Shown here piece by piece: positions 34,101 to 49,100 of a DNA stretch of 64,000 nucleotides. This DNA comes from Yamagishiella unicocca. Lineage: Eukaryota; Chlorophyta; Chlorophyceae; Chlamydomonadales; Volvocaceae. Position numbers and translations under genes: made by a program. The stretch spans positions 806,001 to 870,000 of the forward strand of contig BDSL01000011.1 of assembly GCA_003116995.1 (NCBI GenBank), read 5' to 3'. Positions within the stretch are counted from its first letter, which is position 1. Each line of letters starts with the position of its first letter. The notes below the pieces were generated by a model. It saw nothing but the letters and a program-made list of their open reading frames with translations, had not been told where the DNA came from and made no database searches.

Positions 34101-37100
34101 CGCAATGGCGTACAGCAGGCAGCAGCAGCAACAGTAGCTTCATGGGTGGCGGGCCGAATCAGGGACGCACCGTACGGAAGGTTCTGGCCGACATGAAGTT
34201 TGACACCGAATGGATGGCGACCACCTCAACCACACCCTGCGAGGGCCGAGCACAAGTAGCTCGCATCACATAACAAGACGACTCGGGTCCCATGTGGGGT
34301 GCAGTCCCTGTGCTGGGTTGCGGTCCCTGAGATGTGTGTTCACCTTTCTCAGAGTGGGCGCAAATTTCTTGCTGTGCGCAGCTTCATCCTCAGTTACGCG
34401 GCGTTGGGTTTCAAAACTTTAATGGCTCGAAACGCATGGCTGCCAGCGAGAATATCCCATACTGTACAAGCGGAACGCGCCATGGCTTACCTTCATATGT
34501 ACAACGGCGATGGAGTAGATTGTGATGACCTGCACGACACAAACGTTTGCAAAAGAACCGTTGGACATCGATGAGCTGGAGGGAGGGAGGGGCTTCATGC
34601 CGAGGAGGCTACCCCCCAATGAGCACTACGGCGCCCTGCCAAAAGTCTCTTACCACTGCCGACCAGAAGACGAACGGCACCATCATTATGATTGTCTCAT
34701 GCGAGTCATCCTTCAATTTGCGTTTGCTGATGGGAGCAGCAGGGGCTGGTGCAACGCCATTCCTCCTGCACGGAGAAAAGAAGACACCGTGCACAGTTCG
34801 GTCGTTAACTGCGATGGTGGGAAGCCACGCTTCTGCTGGAAACGCCAACATCCAGGATCGTGAAACCGTTTGAATCCAAAATCACGTGACCTACAATACG
34901 GTAACTAACGATGCCGTGGTGTTTTAACGGTTGCTGCACGTACGGCCGCGGCTTCTTGACGCCAAAACCAGCTGCGTGTCCATCATCAGCCAGACTGCTG
35001 CACATGGCAGGATCCATGACTCACACCCCGCCAACTCAAGTCTGGTGTGCCCGTGGCACGGCATTGCTGCAGAGAGATGCATCCCGATGCCGCGTTTCCC
35101 GCACCCACCACCCTTGCTAGGTCCCATCAAGCATGCCCTCACCCCGTCATCTTGCGCCACAGCGAAGTCCATCCCAAGGAGCGGTTGTGGTGGCCCGCTG
35201 AGCGGCCATCCAACGACTCAGCCGTCGTGGTACGCTGCTTGTCGTACGGCTTTTGGTCAGCCGGGTTGCCCTGGCCGTCCAAGATGCGCCCTGTGGCGCT
35301 CATGCTGCGGCCAAGCGACCTGCGGTTCCCACCGTTGCCATCATTTCCAGCTGCAGCGTTCGGCGAACCAGCCTCCGATACGTTCAGGGTAGCCCTCCGC
35401 TTGACCTTGGCCACCGGGTCGCCTTCCTCGTCCTCGTCCAGCACTGGGGCCGTCTGCCTCTCCTCGTCGTCATCCTCGTCATCCTCGTCGTCGTCCTGCG
35501 TTCACGAAATAAATGTTTCAGCAGGAGCCTCGAGAGGCGATGGTCGGCATCAAGCTCCGAACTCGGTACCGTGTCCAATATTTGCGGAATTGATCAATTG
35601 ATCACCGATATCTGCTTTTAAAGAGAGCCGGCGCAAACGCTTGCCTGCGGTTGCCTGGACGAGCTCACATTCGGCATGATGATGAATGCATGATGTATGA
35701 GGAGTATGAACACGGGCAACTTACGTCGACGAGAAGCGTTGTGTTCTGCGAGGCCAGGGCGCGCGTGAGGCCCTGCGCAGCAGCAGAGGAAGCGGATCGC
35801 CAAAACGCCGGCGTCCAATATGTAATAGGCGACCACTGCCATTGCTGGAGCATTAACGCTTCGGCGACAGTCCTGCCCTTACCAGAGGTATGACCAAAAA
35901 GGTGCCGTACAACTTGTGCCGCTGGGCCGCCACGGCTCGCAGGAGGTAGGCGAGGTAGCTGTATGCGCATCGGGGCGGATGAGGGCACAAGTGGCAGAGA
36001 GGGCACGTCACAGATGTGAATACGAAGAAGGATTCCTTGACTTGGATTTCCTGTTCTGCGCGACACCCACGAGCCCTCCCTGGACTGAAGAGGCACCAAG
36101 CCTTAGCCCCATCGCAACCATCTACATGTTGGCAAACGGATCTCCACCGCTCAAAGGAGCCCGCGTTTGGGCCGGAGCAGACGCCCCCTGCCTGACACTC
36201 ACAAAGCAGCCATAGAGCTGATCGCCGTTCCTTCAACCGCCAGGAAAATCAGCTGAAGAGTGTCGACCTGCAACCAGTAGACGGTGACATGCATCCTTGG
36301 TGCTGCAAAAGCCGCTGTCTAAGAAAGATGAAGGGTTTAGGGAATGTGATGGATTGGGTAAACGCCGCTCCTCCTAGCAACACGGTGATCTCCTGTGGCG
36401 GTGCGGGGAGGACGAAGCACTTACCCAGTGCACATTGTCTGCGGCTTCGAACAGCAGGGCGTCCAGGATCTGCGTATCAAGGTAGCAAACATGTCTTGTC
36501 AAAGCACTTAAAAATGAGACGTCAAAGGAAGCAAACATGCCTTGTCAAGCACTCAAGGTTATGAGACGTCAAAGGAAGCAAACATGCCTTGTCAAGCGCT
36601 CAAGGTGATGATACATCATCATCCTACATGACGCAGTCGCATGATGACGCACTTCAGCATCAGCAACACTCAACACCCAGCACCCAGGTACGTGTCCACC
36701 CAAGCCTTGAAAGACAGCCTGGAAACCTACCAGGCCTGACACACCCGTACATGCAGCCCGAAGGGGCTAGTACCCTTCCACCTTAGTACACACAGCTGCA
36801 GTCAACCTCCCTTTTGCCTTCGCACTCAATGTCTGATTCCCCGTCCAGACTGAGGGAACCTTTGCAACACCAGTCACACTCCCCGCCAGGAGCCGTACCT
36901 TTCGCGAGTCCTTGAACAGGTCGGGGCCACTTTTTAGAAGGAACTGTCCGGGGACCGTGTCCGCAACGAAAACACCATCACGCACCCACTCGTCGTAGTG
37001 CTGTACGATATTCGTTGACATTGTGTAAAAGCGCGTCGCAAAGTCCTGCGGTATCCATGAGGGAGCACGTGGCCCCAACCATGAGCGAGACCACCAATAC

Positions 37101-40100
37101 GGCAACGATGGCTGCAGCGCCGTCAACCGGGCTGATCAACCACAGAGTGGGATCGACAGCTCGTACTATGGTGCAGCAGCAGCAGCTCCCTGATTCGTCT
37201 TGCTTTGGCGATGGGAGGCCTCTGTCATTCATTCATTCATTCCCTTGTTTCGTTCTTTCGCCCCCGCAGGCTTACCCAGATGGTCAGATTTGTCATCATA
37301 TCAGCGCCTGCCTCGTCATTGCCGTTCCAAACCTGTTGTGGCAAAGGAGTCGATGCAGAACCTCCAAACGTACTTACGAGGTACAAGAGCAAGGAGGAGG
37401 GAACGCTGGAGGGCAGGACGATGCGGTACCAAGGTGCGCGGCCAAGGATATGGGCGATATCGTTGTTTAAGGCATCTCACAGCATTTCACAGCCAGGCAG
37501 CGCGAGGCGGGAAACAAAGCTGGACCGCCACAACGTGTAGCTGCCGTTTCATCCCATCGGCTCACCATTCTGCTGGTGTAATAAAACAGCTTCAGCACGG
37601 GCGATTGCTCGCTGTGGTGGCCATCCAAGATGTCGTTCAGGCGAGTCTGCGGAAGTCATACACGTGAACGGGTTTAAGCGGATCCAGCGGTTTCAGCATT
37701 CCGCACGGCTATCGGCATTTGCCACACATACCTTGACGATTTCAGCGTTCGTCGAGATGCGGTCAACGAAGAACTGCGGATGATAAGATATTGGTGGCCT
37801 GGGTCAGCGTAGCTTGGGATCTTTTTGATCCCTAGAGCATCAAAAGCCAAAGCCAAGGGCACAATGAACATCCCGGGGACTTTCATCCGACATTTAGCGC
37901 TGCCTTAGCCACCAATTAGCTCACCGACGCGTTAGCAGCTGTGTACAGATTTGGAAACGTTTTGTTCTTGCTGATGACATCCAGTGACCGTACGTCAATC
38001 ATGATCTGCGTATGTGATGGCAGTCGAAATCGGAGATTAGCCAGGCCTTGAGGTAGTGGACGCCCGCGGGTAAACCACACATCGTGCCAAAACACGACAT
38101 TCATGCGTTTCCAGCACACACACGATTGCCGAGAACCGTAACTACTGATGCTGGATGCGAACATATCCAGCTAGCTGGCTGCCAGCTGGTTGCCAGCGCA
38201 CGGGTGTCACTTCGGGTCAATCACCCGCTGGCCGCCCCACCTGTTGCATGTAGCGCTGTGCCTCCCCGTTGTGTCCCAGGTTCAGCATGCTGGTCTTCTG
38301 CGACGCAATTGCCGTCACGATGAGCGTAAAGCACACCACGTGTACGATCGCAAGGATGGCGACGGTTGCGAGCGCGTGCGTGCGGAACCGTTGCTGAACC
38401 TGCGAGCACAACAACGCTGGTCTGTTAGGTTGGTTGGTGGTCGGTTCCTGATAGGGGAGCCTCTAGTGCAAGTTCCCCCTGGGGTGCTGGCTGCTGCTCT
38501 TTTTGCCTACGGCCTGTCGATTGGTGTTCTGGTGGTTTGCCTTTGTTCCGGTGCACGTCGGTCTCTGTCTCCTCCGTCTCCCTCAGTGTCAGGCGATGTG
38601 CCCGATGGTTATACCTTTTGGTCTGGAACCCACTGTAACCGTTACAACAGCAACGCGCAGTGGGAACAGAGGTGGCCGGACTAAGGGGCTAGGCGAGCTG
38701 ACATTTGGCACACGGTACCTGACGTGTGACACGCAGTACCTGACATGTGGCACACAGTAACTACTGCCCCGCATCCCAAACATACTAGCATAGAAACGGA
38801 TTGGAGCTGGGAGCGCCTTGCCAGCAAAAGCAACAGGCAGGGAGACGCCGTCAAGGATCCCTACATTACCTGCTGTGCCTGGCTCGAGTCCATGAGTTTT
38901 ATGAGCTTCCGGAACCGCTTGCCCCGCTTGTACTCAGCGCCACCGCTTGCTACGGCGCGCATGGAGGCAGCAAGCGAGGCATTCAGGGATGCAAAGTGGG
39001 GCGCTGAGGAATGTTCGACGGCAATTTACAGCGCCTGCGTATACTGCGTTCCCGCCAATCTGGATTTCCCCTGCCCTTCGGCCTGCCCTCCAAGAGGAAC
39101 ATGGTAAGTTATGATAGCTCAGGATAGCTCACACGCCGTGTACGTAAGCGGTACTCTTTACTTAAACAAACAGACTGCGCAAGCTGTTGCCGCCGTTCGA
39201 GTAAGCGCTTCTAATTCTCTGGTTCACGGGCTCACCTGACTGCGCAGACATGGCGCTCTGGCCTCCCTCGCTGGCCGCGTCGTCGTCCTGGTACCCGCCC
39301 ACGTAATCCGAACGCGGCCCTGGACTCATGGCCCCCTTCTTCTCCATGTCAGGCTTCACAAAGGTATCGACACGCACTGTCGCGATCATGTCGGCACCGC
39401 CGCCGTCGCTGCCGTCCCCGCTGCGGCGAGATCGATCCTCGTCGCTCTGCGCACAAGGCCGACGCAAACGCAGTGAGGGGGGGTGGCCCGCACCGAGAAA
39501 TGGCTTTTTGACCCGGTAGCAATGTCTTGGCTAAGGCCGGGCAACTCTGCACTACATCTAGCCACCGAGTGACAAACGTGGAAGGCGTGGTGCGGGGCGG
39601 AAGGCGTGGTGCCGTACCTGAAAATTAGCGCCGACCGAATTCTGGTAGAAGGCACCTAGGGATGAGGAGGGCACGAGATGGCAGCATTGTAAATGTTATG
39701 CAACGTTATGCAGCAACGAAAACTGAAGTGTCACGCGAAACTGTTAGCGGGCAATCGTGCCAAGTTGGCAGTGCACACATCAGTTCCGCTCACCTTTGCT
39801 GGCGACCCAGGTGGAGATGCGCCCATTGCCGTTCACCAGAGCACGCTGAGCGCCGGAAGGAAGAGCGCAAGAGGAGGAAGTTGTGAAGCTCAATTTATAC
39901 AACACCGTTGGAACACAACGATCAAGGGCAATTGAGCACGTGTTTTCCTACTGTCGTAAGTTGTAGAAGGCATGGCGTACTGTTGGATCGGTGCCTCCTA
40001 AAACGCCGCCCAGTAAGCGCCCTTGCGGCCGCGATGGACTCGTCCGATCCCGGCCCGCGCCCCGAACAGTCAACATACGAAAAGCAGTCAGCAGCTCACC

Positions 40101-43100
40101 GTCTCCTTATCGCTGTTGTGGTCGTCGCTTTCCCCGCCGACGGACTGCACGTCGACTGCCAATGCAGAACCTGCAACGCCACGCGTAGAGCAGCGCCAAG
40201 GGTCGCCTAAGGGGATTCGTTGGTGGGTGACTGTCCCACAGCTGTGTCGCACACCAGTGTCCCGCTCGAGTGTCCCACGTGGGCCCATGCGCTAACACCC
40301 ATAATCCGCCGCAGCTGAGTGCAGCCCGGCGCTTGCTGCGCTTACCCTTCTTAGCAGACTCGATCAGGTCGTCCAGGTCGCCCATCAAGTCCGCCTCAGC
40401 GGCTCCAGGGAGGGATGGCTGCCCAGAAGACTGGCGCTCGTCCATTGGGTCGACGACCGCCTTGCCTGCATTGAAGCGACTGTTGCTCCGCACCTGCAGC
40501 TTCTCGTCGCCGCCGGATAGCTTCCGGGCGCTGCCGCCGCCTGCCGACTTGACCATATCCGCCAGCTTCGAGCGACCCACTAGCTGCGCCGCCCTGCCCA
40601 CGATCACGCCGCCCACTTGCAGCCCATCGCCCATTCCAGCTAGCACATGCGAAGGAGAGGCCACCGTGTTCCTCGCCGCCGCATCGCCTCCAGCAGCGCT
40701 CGAGAGACCCGTGGGTCGTGGGCTACCTTTCATGCGAGGACTGCCCTTTGGGCGTGGCGCCGAGGCACCCTCTAGGCCGTCATCGTCTTCATCGTCATCC
40801 CAGCGTTTTGAGCCGGTGACATCCTCTACGCCAGCAAACCTGGCCGACGCCTGTTTTGAAGTCTGTGGCAGGATTACACGGGAGCTTGGTCCATGGGATG
40901 CTCCGGGGTCGCCGCCACTAATCGCCTTCATCAACGCGGCCTGATTGAAGGAGGGGGCCGCAGTGATGCCCACGGGCGGCGCGGCAGTGTAGCCGGTTGC
41001 CGTTCCCGAGGCTCCCGGGACCATGGGGGCCACGTGGAAGCGCAGGATGGCCCAGACTATTTGCTTAGGCCCTGGCTTGCCCACGATTTGGACCTCAAGG
41101 TGCACCGGGCGGCTGTCGGTATGGACGCCATGCAGCATGTGGATGGGTCCCACCTGCGGCACGGGACGAGCATCACGCGGCAGTGTTCGAATCTCCCTTA
41201 AAACACGTAAAGGAAATTTGGCAAGAAGCCAGCTCCATTGCACTGCGTATAGCTGTTTACCAGGTTTGTGCCAGGCAGGAGGCACCAATGAGGCATCTCT
41301 TACCTCCTAAGCCAAATCCTGAAACCCTAAACATTTTGTGCAACCTCCGTCTGGCCATGTCCTCGACATGCAAACGCCAGAACCCCACCTTGACATGGCT
41401 TTCTTTTTTGTTAGTCTTGAGGCTACTCTTTTTGGCAGCGTGGAGAGATAGCAGGTCGCCAGGGAGGCTGCGGCCAGCAGGCATAGCAACGATCTGGCTG
41501 AGCATGCTTCCCAGGAGCGACTGGTTGGGCAAGCCAAAAAGCAAGCCCACGGGTCGCGTGCACTCCTCGAGCACCGAACGAATACGGCCCGTGGAGTCCA
41601 TCTCCAAAACGCCGGTCACACTTGTCAGCGGCCACAAATCCACAAAGACGCCAGGGACCTTCTCGGCGTCGTCCCCCTCGGACGGAGGCTCCACATGTAT
41701 CTGCGAACCGCACACGAAAAGGCAGAATGAAGAAGGAATGTCGGTTGCGTTTATCGCCATCAAACACAAGAATCACGTCGGGGAATGCACAGCGCAACAA
41801 TCGCTCTCCGCGGCTATAAGGAGACACGGCAGTCGCAAGCACTACGCTCTGCTGTCCAAAACGTGGAACGACACGGACGGAAGTCGCCAAAGACGGGTCG
41901 CACGTAGGCATCCAGGAGGGCCACAGCACGGTGATTACTTCCGGCATGGCATGCCGGCCACCCACCTGCATCACGGCTAGCTTCGCCAGGGCGCCTCTTG
42001 CAGCGCCTGCCAGATCCATCACGCCGCCTTTGTTGGCCCTTTGGGGCGGGCAGACCTGCACCCTCCAGCTCCGACCCGGGAACGTGAGGGCCCTATGTGC
42101 AGCACACGATACAGCGCGGGCATTGCTCAAGGATGCAGGAGGCACTTAGGGATTGTAACGAGAGAGACAGATCTCGGCGGAGCTCCTAACGGCGCAGAGA
42201 GCAAGTAAACCCCTACAACAAGCAAGCAAGCGTGCATGTGTGCGATTCACAAACGGGCCAACGATTGGTGGGCGTCCCACCCTGAGAGCAGATTGTGCGG
42301 CGTCAGACATACAGCAAAGCAGAACCAGATGGCAGCCCTGCATAGCTGCCTGACTGACCTGCTGACTAGCGCCACCATCATCGGCGGCCCTGGGGTTGAC
42401 AACCTACCACCGTCCGTAACCACTGAGGGCTCCTCGACAATCTCCCACACGCCGCGCCCTATGACCTGTGAACGGGATGGTGGTGGTGTGGGACATGGAT
42501 AAAGAGACGGAGACAGTAAACAAGCAGTTGGACTGCGGGCAACGGCGTGCATCGCCGATTTGTTGTCGGTCGCCGACTGGCAGGGCAGGCCGCCTGTTTT
42601 CACGTGCGAGTGCAGACGTCATTCTGGAGGGCAGCTGGGTCGAGCAGGAAGCCCCGAAGGTTCTGTGACTTTAGGGGGTTTGTAAGTTCTAGGACAAAGA
42701 AGATTGAAGTGTGATGTAGCCTTACAGTTGCAAACTCGAAACGTACCTGGCTGGGTTCCAGAGCGAACAGCTGCCTTGCTGGCCCCTCGCTCAAGGAGGA
42801 CACCAGGCCATCGGCGGTCAAGCTGAGCCGAAGGCGCCGCTCCGCGAGTGCCGACTCCTGGTTGGACCTGAGCGTGCGACGAAGGGCGGGCCAGGCCTTC
42901 CCTTACAAATACGAGGCGGCAAAGAATAACGTGCAAAGTCATCCAAGCACCATCCACCATTAGGGATTTCCGATCGCAGGCGCGCCCCAACGAATCTGCA
43001 TTTAAGTTGTGCGCCGGACATGGCATGGCCGTTCACCAAAGCCGTGGCAGTAAACATTGCGATGTCCCTCCGTCCGGTGCCTCATAACTACGCATCCTAC

Positions 43101-46100
43101 ACGCCCCACTCGCGCGTTGCTAGCACGAAAACGATCGCATTCCGCCGTGTAAGGCTCCGTGGTTCGGTGATGGGATCCCACACAAAAGCAGTATTGGAGG
43201 TACCGCACCTTGCCAGGCGAACAACGTGGTTAAGCTCGCCGGCAATGTCCATTGTTGTCACGGACACATTCATCAAGACGCCCTTGCCGCTCGCGCTTCG
43301 CAGCTCCAGGGTGGGACCGGGCATGGTGGGTGTACGGCAACGCATCGTGGTGCGGCTGGGAGGGGTCATAGCCGTAGTGTCCTGCGGTGCAGCAACGTTT
43401 AGCTTAGCTGATTAAAACACGGAGCACAACTTGGGTGCGAGGTTACCGGCGAGGTTACTCGACAGCAGGAGCGTGGCGAACATGCCATTGAAACGTGGGC
43501 ACACACTAGGACTTAACGGTATCGGCTTTGACACCAACATCATCATCCACTCTTGAAGAAATCAAAAGCATTGACATGCAGCACACGTTACATTGGGTTC
43601 CAGACCAAAAGGCAGAACCATCGGTCACATCGCCTGACACATCGCTTGACATAAGGAAAGCCACGCCGCGCAGCGCCAGTGCGTGTAAGGGCGAGCCGCA
43701 TGCCAGACTGCCCACACTCCAGAAACCCTCTAACCTTGAGGAGCTTGACGTGCATCTCCTTCCAAGGAGATGGCAGGAAGTCAGACAGCGTGTATCCCGC
43801 CAGCTCGTCCGCCCCGGGCGCACTGATCCCTGGGGCTCCCGGGTTCCCCATGCCTCCGCCTCCGCCGCTCCCGACAGGAAAGCGCGTGCCGCCCATGGCG
43901 TTAGGATTGTTGAACTTGGGCCCAGTTTGTCCAGCTCTGGCGACGTCCTTAAGGCAGCCCACGAGCTCCGGTGATACATGCACGATGTTGCCCTTCCGGT
44001 TGGCAACCAGAACCTGCGATGGGAGGGTCTCCAGCTTGACCCGTACCTCATGGACCGGCATGTCTGTGCCACCTGCAAGATTCCCGGGAGGGCAAGAAAT
44101 GTTAGTAGAGGGCAAGCCAAGGATTGGGGCAAAATTCATTGGGACTGGAGGCCTGCAGATCCCCATCACTGCCTGGGAAACGCACAGCAGTCCTCGCCCA
44201 CGCGATACACGGCACGGCAAGCCATGACAGAACTGGCCGGAGAAGTGCGTCCAAATGCAACCTGGCGACAGGGCAGCTCTTCCCACGCTCATTAACATAT
44301 AAGCCGTACCATTCTCGGCAACTATAACGGTGCAGGCCATGGGTGCGTTCTCGTACTTGTGAGCCACAACGCACTTCAAGCCCTGAATCGCGGCGCCGTT
44401 GTCAGCCGAAGCCTTGGCCTGGGAGAACAACCTAGCGCCGGAGGAAAAGCGGTTTCATCCATTAGTCCGGTGGATAAGGACATTCATCGCAGTCTGCATG
44501 TGGCGGCAGGCTTAGGGAGGACGGGGCTAGCACATCCACCTGCCCATCGCAGGCGAGCAGCCGAGAACTCTTGTCATGGCTCTTGCGCATACGGGTAGGA
44601 CCCTGATGTTAACTACGCAGCGGCCCACGTCGTACCTTGTAACTGCGTCGCTGGCGCTTTCGCCGTACCCCACAGGCGTAGGTCCCATCTCCTCGTCGCG
44701 ACTGGCTTCGTTCCTCGAGAAGCTGACCGACATGAACGACATGATGTTGGAGCCGTTCACCTCAGCCGCCTTCCACCTGCGCCGACGTGTTAGGGTGCTT
44801 CAAGAGGAGCTCGGAGCTCTCGAGTATGCCCATGCTTTCCTTCGCGCATCCACGGCCCACCTGCTGCCACATCACCCCTGCCACATGCCACTCAAGTCAT
44901 CACACCATTCCTTGTGCCCAAGGTTCCGTCTTTGACCTCCCGCTTTACCAGATCGTTCTTACGTGACTCACCCGAAGTTCGAAACAAACTGCGGATCGCA
45001 GGCAGCAACCGTGCCGTTGGGCGCCACCCAGAGGCTTGCGACCCCCGAGATTGGCGGAACGGGCTCGAGCAACGCAATAAAGGTCGAGTCCTCGCCAACT
45101 CCTGTGGGCCGTTGCGGAATTCAAGGGAAAACAAGGAATATCGACGACTGTGCGCCCAGCTAGAATCAACGCACTGCCGGCACAAAAGTGCGTTGACGAT
45201 GGTGGCTGGCTGCAGCAAGTGGGCAAGTTCAAGAGGTACACAAGTCCATTTCATCAAGGCACAAGTAGTCAAACACGGCCTTCTAGGCAGGCAGATTGCG
45301 GTGCCCTCACGCACCGGACACCTTGCGCAACGACAGCTTGATAGGGAACGCAAGGCGGTCGTAGTGCATGCCAACCATTACTTCGTCGTGGGAAGTCTTC
45401 TGTTCCTCGGCGCCAGCGGATAATGCGAGCCCTGATGACGAACTCAGTTCAAACAGCCGGTCGGCGATCTTCCGGACCATGTGGGGTGCCAGAAGGGTGG
45501 CCAACGGCTTCCCTTCAAGTGTGCCTGTGATGAACGAGCCAAAAGGCCCACCGCACAAAGAGCAAACAGGCATGGGATACCTGGTCAACGACTCGATGAG
45601 GCTCTGTGGAATATCTGGTCAACGACTCGATGAGGCTCAGCGGGCAGCCTCGCGATGTGTGCCGTACAGGGCAACCTTGGATACCGTACAGAACGAGCAC
45701 GTTCCGCTCACCTCTCTTGTAGCCAAAGAGCAGGTGCGTGTGCCTGTTTGCCTGCGGTGGATGGGCGGAGGAAAGGGTGTTTCTTTGCAGGCCGAACGGG
45801 TATCACACATTCCAGTTTTAAAATTTCAACGTCAGTTGATCCCTTTCCATTAACATATGTCCTGCCGCCTCGTCAGGTCCAGCACCATGTTACTTGGTTC
45901 ACGTGCTTGTCGAATGCAGCAGCACCCGCTGCATGCGCCCTTGCCCTCATGGGTTTAGGAGCACCATCGGCCCTCACGTGGCAGACAAGTTCGTTTTGTC
46001 ACAGCATCGCCCACCGGTAAGACGCAAACCGCATGCAACGCACCATCTGCACCTCGCCCGTCGAGTTGATGACGAGCACAGCCGTAGCCATCTCGTCCAT

Positions 46101-49100
46101 GCGTCCCAAGGGGGTGCCTGCGACGGAGCATCCAGTCACGCAATGAAAGTGAACACATTTTCCGGCTTTTGGGTCAATGGTCAAGCTCCGAAACCAACCG
46201 TACGCAAACACAAACTTGCGCCGCAAGGGCCATGGCGGGCGAGCCCGAAAACTCACAGTCTACTTGCCGAAAGTATTGTAACTTCCTTGTATCAAACCCC
46301 TAGAGGGGCTCCCACCGCAACCTCTTAAGAGTATCTGTAAAGCTCACCGTCCGGCAGAAGCGGCCCGCGTGCGTCGCCGTTCTTGACCTCCTCCAGACGG
46401 TCTGCCTCCGCAAAGTACTCGGACTGCGTGCAAAGAGGTTCAAGCCAGGGGAGAATACGACGTCACTCCTTTATATTACGCCCTCCCACGGTCTGACACG
46501 ACGAACAGGCGCCGTGTCCGACGAGCTTGAGGCAAGGAGTAGTGCTCACCGCACGCCATGGGTCGTTCTTGATTGTCTGTAGGAACTTGCCGTACAAGCG
46601 CACCAGCTTGGGATTGTGGCCGTAGTTCTCGAGCACAACTCGGTAGGCGGATTGGGCCTGGCGAGCGCGGCATCAGCACCACGGCAGAGGACAGCAATTG
46701 ACGGAAAAGGGAGGAGCACTATGCAACGCAGCGTTTGCGGTGCCGTTGCCACTCGTGTGCAACGGGTGAACGAGTCAGATGCTTACAGGTCAGGTGGCGA
46801 CGCGCTTATAACATGCCATGCTTTTGCAGCAGAGAGACCTACCTGCGACACCGAACTCTCTATCTTCCCCAGTGCCTTGCTGAGATGCATGAAGGATACC
46901 CGCGATGCGTCGAGGGCTTTCCTGCAGGCGGCGCACAGGCAAGATATCATGTCATGAACGAGTTAAGGCGGGACACGGCCGCCTACTGGCGCCCTGCGCC
47001 AGAAAAACCCTCTGACAGCGCTGAGCTTCCAGATTAGGCTTTAATGCGATAACCCTCTTAGCTTCGAGAGGCCGAAAATTAGGAAAATAAATTACTGGTC
47101 CAACCAATTGCCCGTTCTGTACGGAGCCGCAGGACCACCGGTATATGCCTCGTTTCGCCCGCCGCCTCACCAGAAGTTGCACATGGCCTGCAGTGCCTCA
47201 CGATGTAGCCGAACCACCATCCGCTGCTTGCGCTGGTATTCGACGTAGCTGCGCGCGGAGAGGGGCAAGCAGCGACGGCCGGTCGACATTTTGTCACTTT
47301 CCAATCAAGTTGCAAGCTTTGAGGCACGACACTCCTTATTCCCCGAAAAAGGAGTCCACAGACATCACATATAAGTCAACGTTGAGCAAGCGAGAGAGAC
47401 AACTTTCGCCAGTTCCGGGCATTCATCGCAAGGAAGGCAGCTCACCCCAGCAGGTCCATGTGTGCGCCATCCGGGGCGCCGCTGCCAGCGGCTTTTTGCT
47501 GTTGGGAAGCATGGAGCGGACCGAAGGGATGCCTTCAGAGGAAGCCGCACTGAAAGAGAGTACGCGCGTACGACAGCACGAGCACGAGAGGGGGTAGCAA
47601 CTTGTCGTGCCAAGTTATAATCCGAAGTAACATGAAGTGGGCGAGTCCTACGCCCAACCCGTTCCCCCTCGGTACCCTGGCAATGTTTGCCCGGTACGCG
47701 AAGAGGAAGGCTGGTACGGTTGCCTGCCGCGCCTCCATTACCCATAAAGATGATGCTTTAGATTTCTAGCACCGAAAGCTCCTTACCGTCGCCTGCTGCT
47801 GCCTTACAAACATGATGAAGCGGCACACGAGGCTCGGGTTCAGCTTCCGCGCATCCTGCGGGACAAGTTGTGTGGAGGCCCAAATCAGCGATTTATGTGT
47901 ACACCGCTCGTACTCAATCCAATCGGAGCTAAGCTGGGAGGCGCAGCACGTGTTCGCTGTGATTTATGCCCCCGGGTATGCGCCGGCTCCAGGAACATGC
48001 TCCTCGGCTCCGGCAAGGTATTCTGGCGAGCGGTGCTGGGTTCCAGCAGACAGCTTCCGCATCAGTCATATGTTGCTGTTGGTGGCTGCGTAGGGCTGCA
48101 GAACCCCATCGGGCGTAGCATGTTCCATACGCCTCCCACCTCCTTACCTCAATGCGACTGCCTCCGCTCTGGCTGACCCCCAGCACATCAATCATAAAGT
48201 TGCCGTGCAGGAGAACCATGTAGGCGTTTCCAGGGAACATCGCCAGGCCCGCCTACACGGAAAGAATGCAGCGGACGTGAGGGTTCGTCCATGACTTGCT
48301 TTGGTGCTTTGCCCGTATGCGGTGATCTTCCTTCTAGTGCAGCGGTAACGGACGCAACAGCAGGGAGCCGTGCATTCTTGAGCACGGACGATGTACCGGT
48401 TGGCTGCCACAATTTTAGGGGCCTCCGCAAGGGTACGATCCATACGGCAAGGCGGTCCAGGGCGTCGACACCGCCTAGTCCGGCAGCCCAGCCCTAGTCA
48501 ACATGGTGCGGTGGCCGGCCACGGCTTCAAAATCCGGCGCACCTTGATGACCTGGTGGCCCTTATTGACAGCGTCGGGGTCCAACGTGTAGCGGTCCTTC
48601 CAAACCCGGCAGCACCTGCGTCAGAGCATGTGCAGGGAGTGCGCGTAGCTGAAACAAGTGAAGCCGAACAACGCAGACGAGATCGCTTTTTTGCACGTCC
48701 AAAGTAGAGCCGGAATTGGCGTCCCTGAGTAGTCCGCACCCGATGAAATGCCCATCGCGTGGAATGCAGTTCCCACCTGGCCACGATCTCAACGTCACGT
48801 GGGTCGTCCAGGTTGTCGCAAATGTCCTCAAGCCGAACGTCGGCCTTGGCGCTCCTGAAAGCATCAGCCACGAATCGACACATACAACCGTCCAAAGCGC
48901 TTCGGAGGCGTCATAAGGGATGGGCGCGTCGCACGGTACAAAACGATTTCAGAAGCTACCGTGCCTGTAGTACGCAAACAAATGCCTTGCTCCTGAAGTT
49001 GATTGGTTCCTGTTACTCACGCCAGTGCCTTGAGCGCTGTGTTGGTCATGCGTCGTATGAAGAACCTCGACATGAATGCGCCAAGGGCGAAGGCTGGCGC

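Noticed and set aside
36480..36620. A possible CRISPR-like array of regular repeats
   Set aside because: The repeats are contiguous 46-47-bp tandem units in a eukaryotic intron without distinct spacers.
40107..41288. A 393-codon minus-strand frame that could be taken as a complete gene
   Set aside because: Its middle (VGPIHMLHGVHTDSRPVHLE, LMGDLDDLIESAKKGKRSKR) is one or more exons of the giant gene, and its ends run into intron sequence past likely splice sites.
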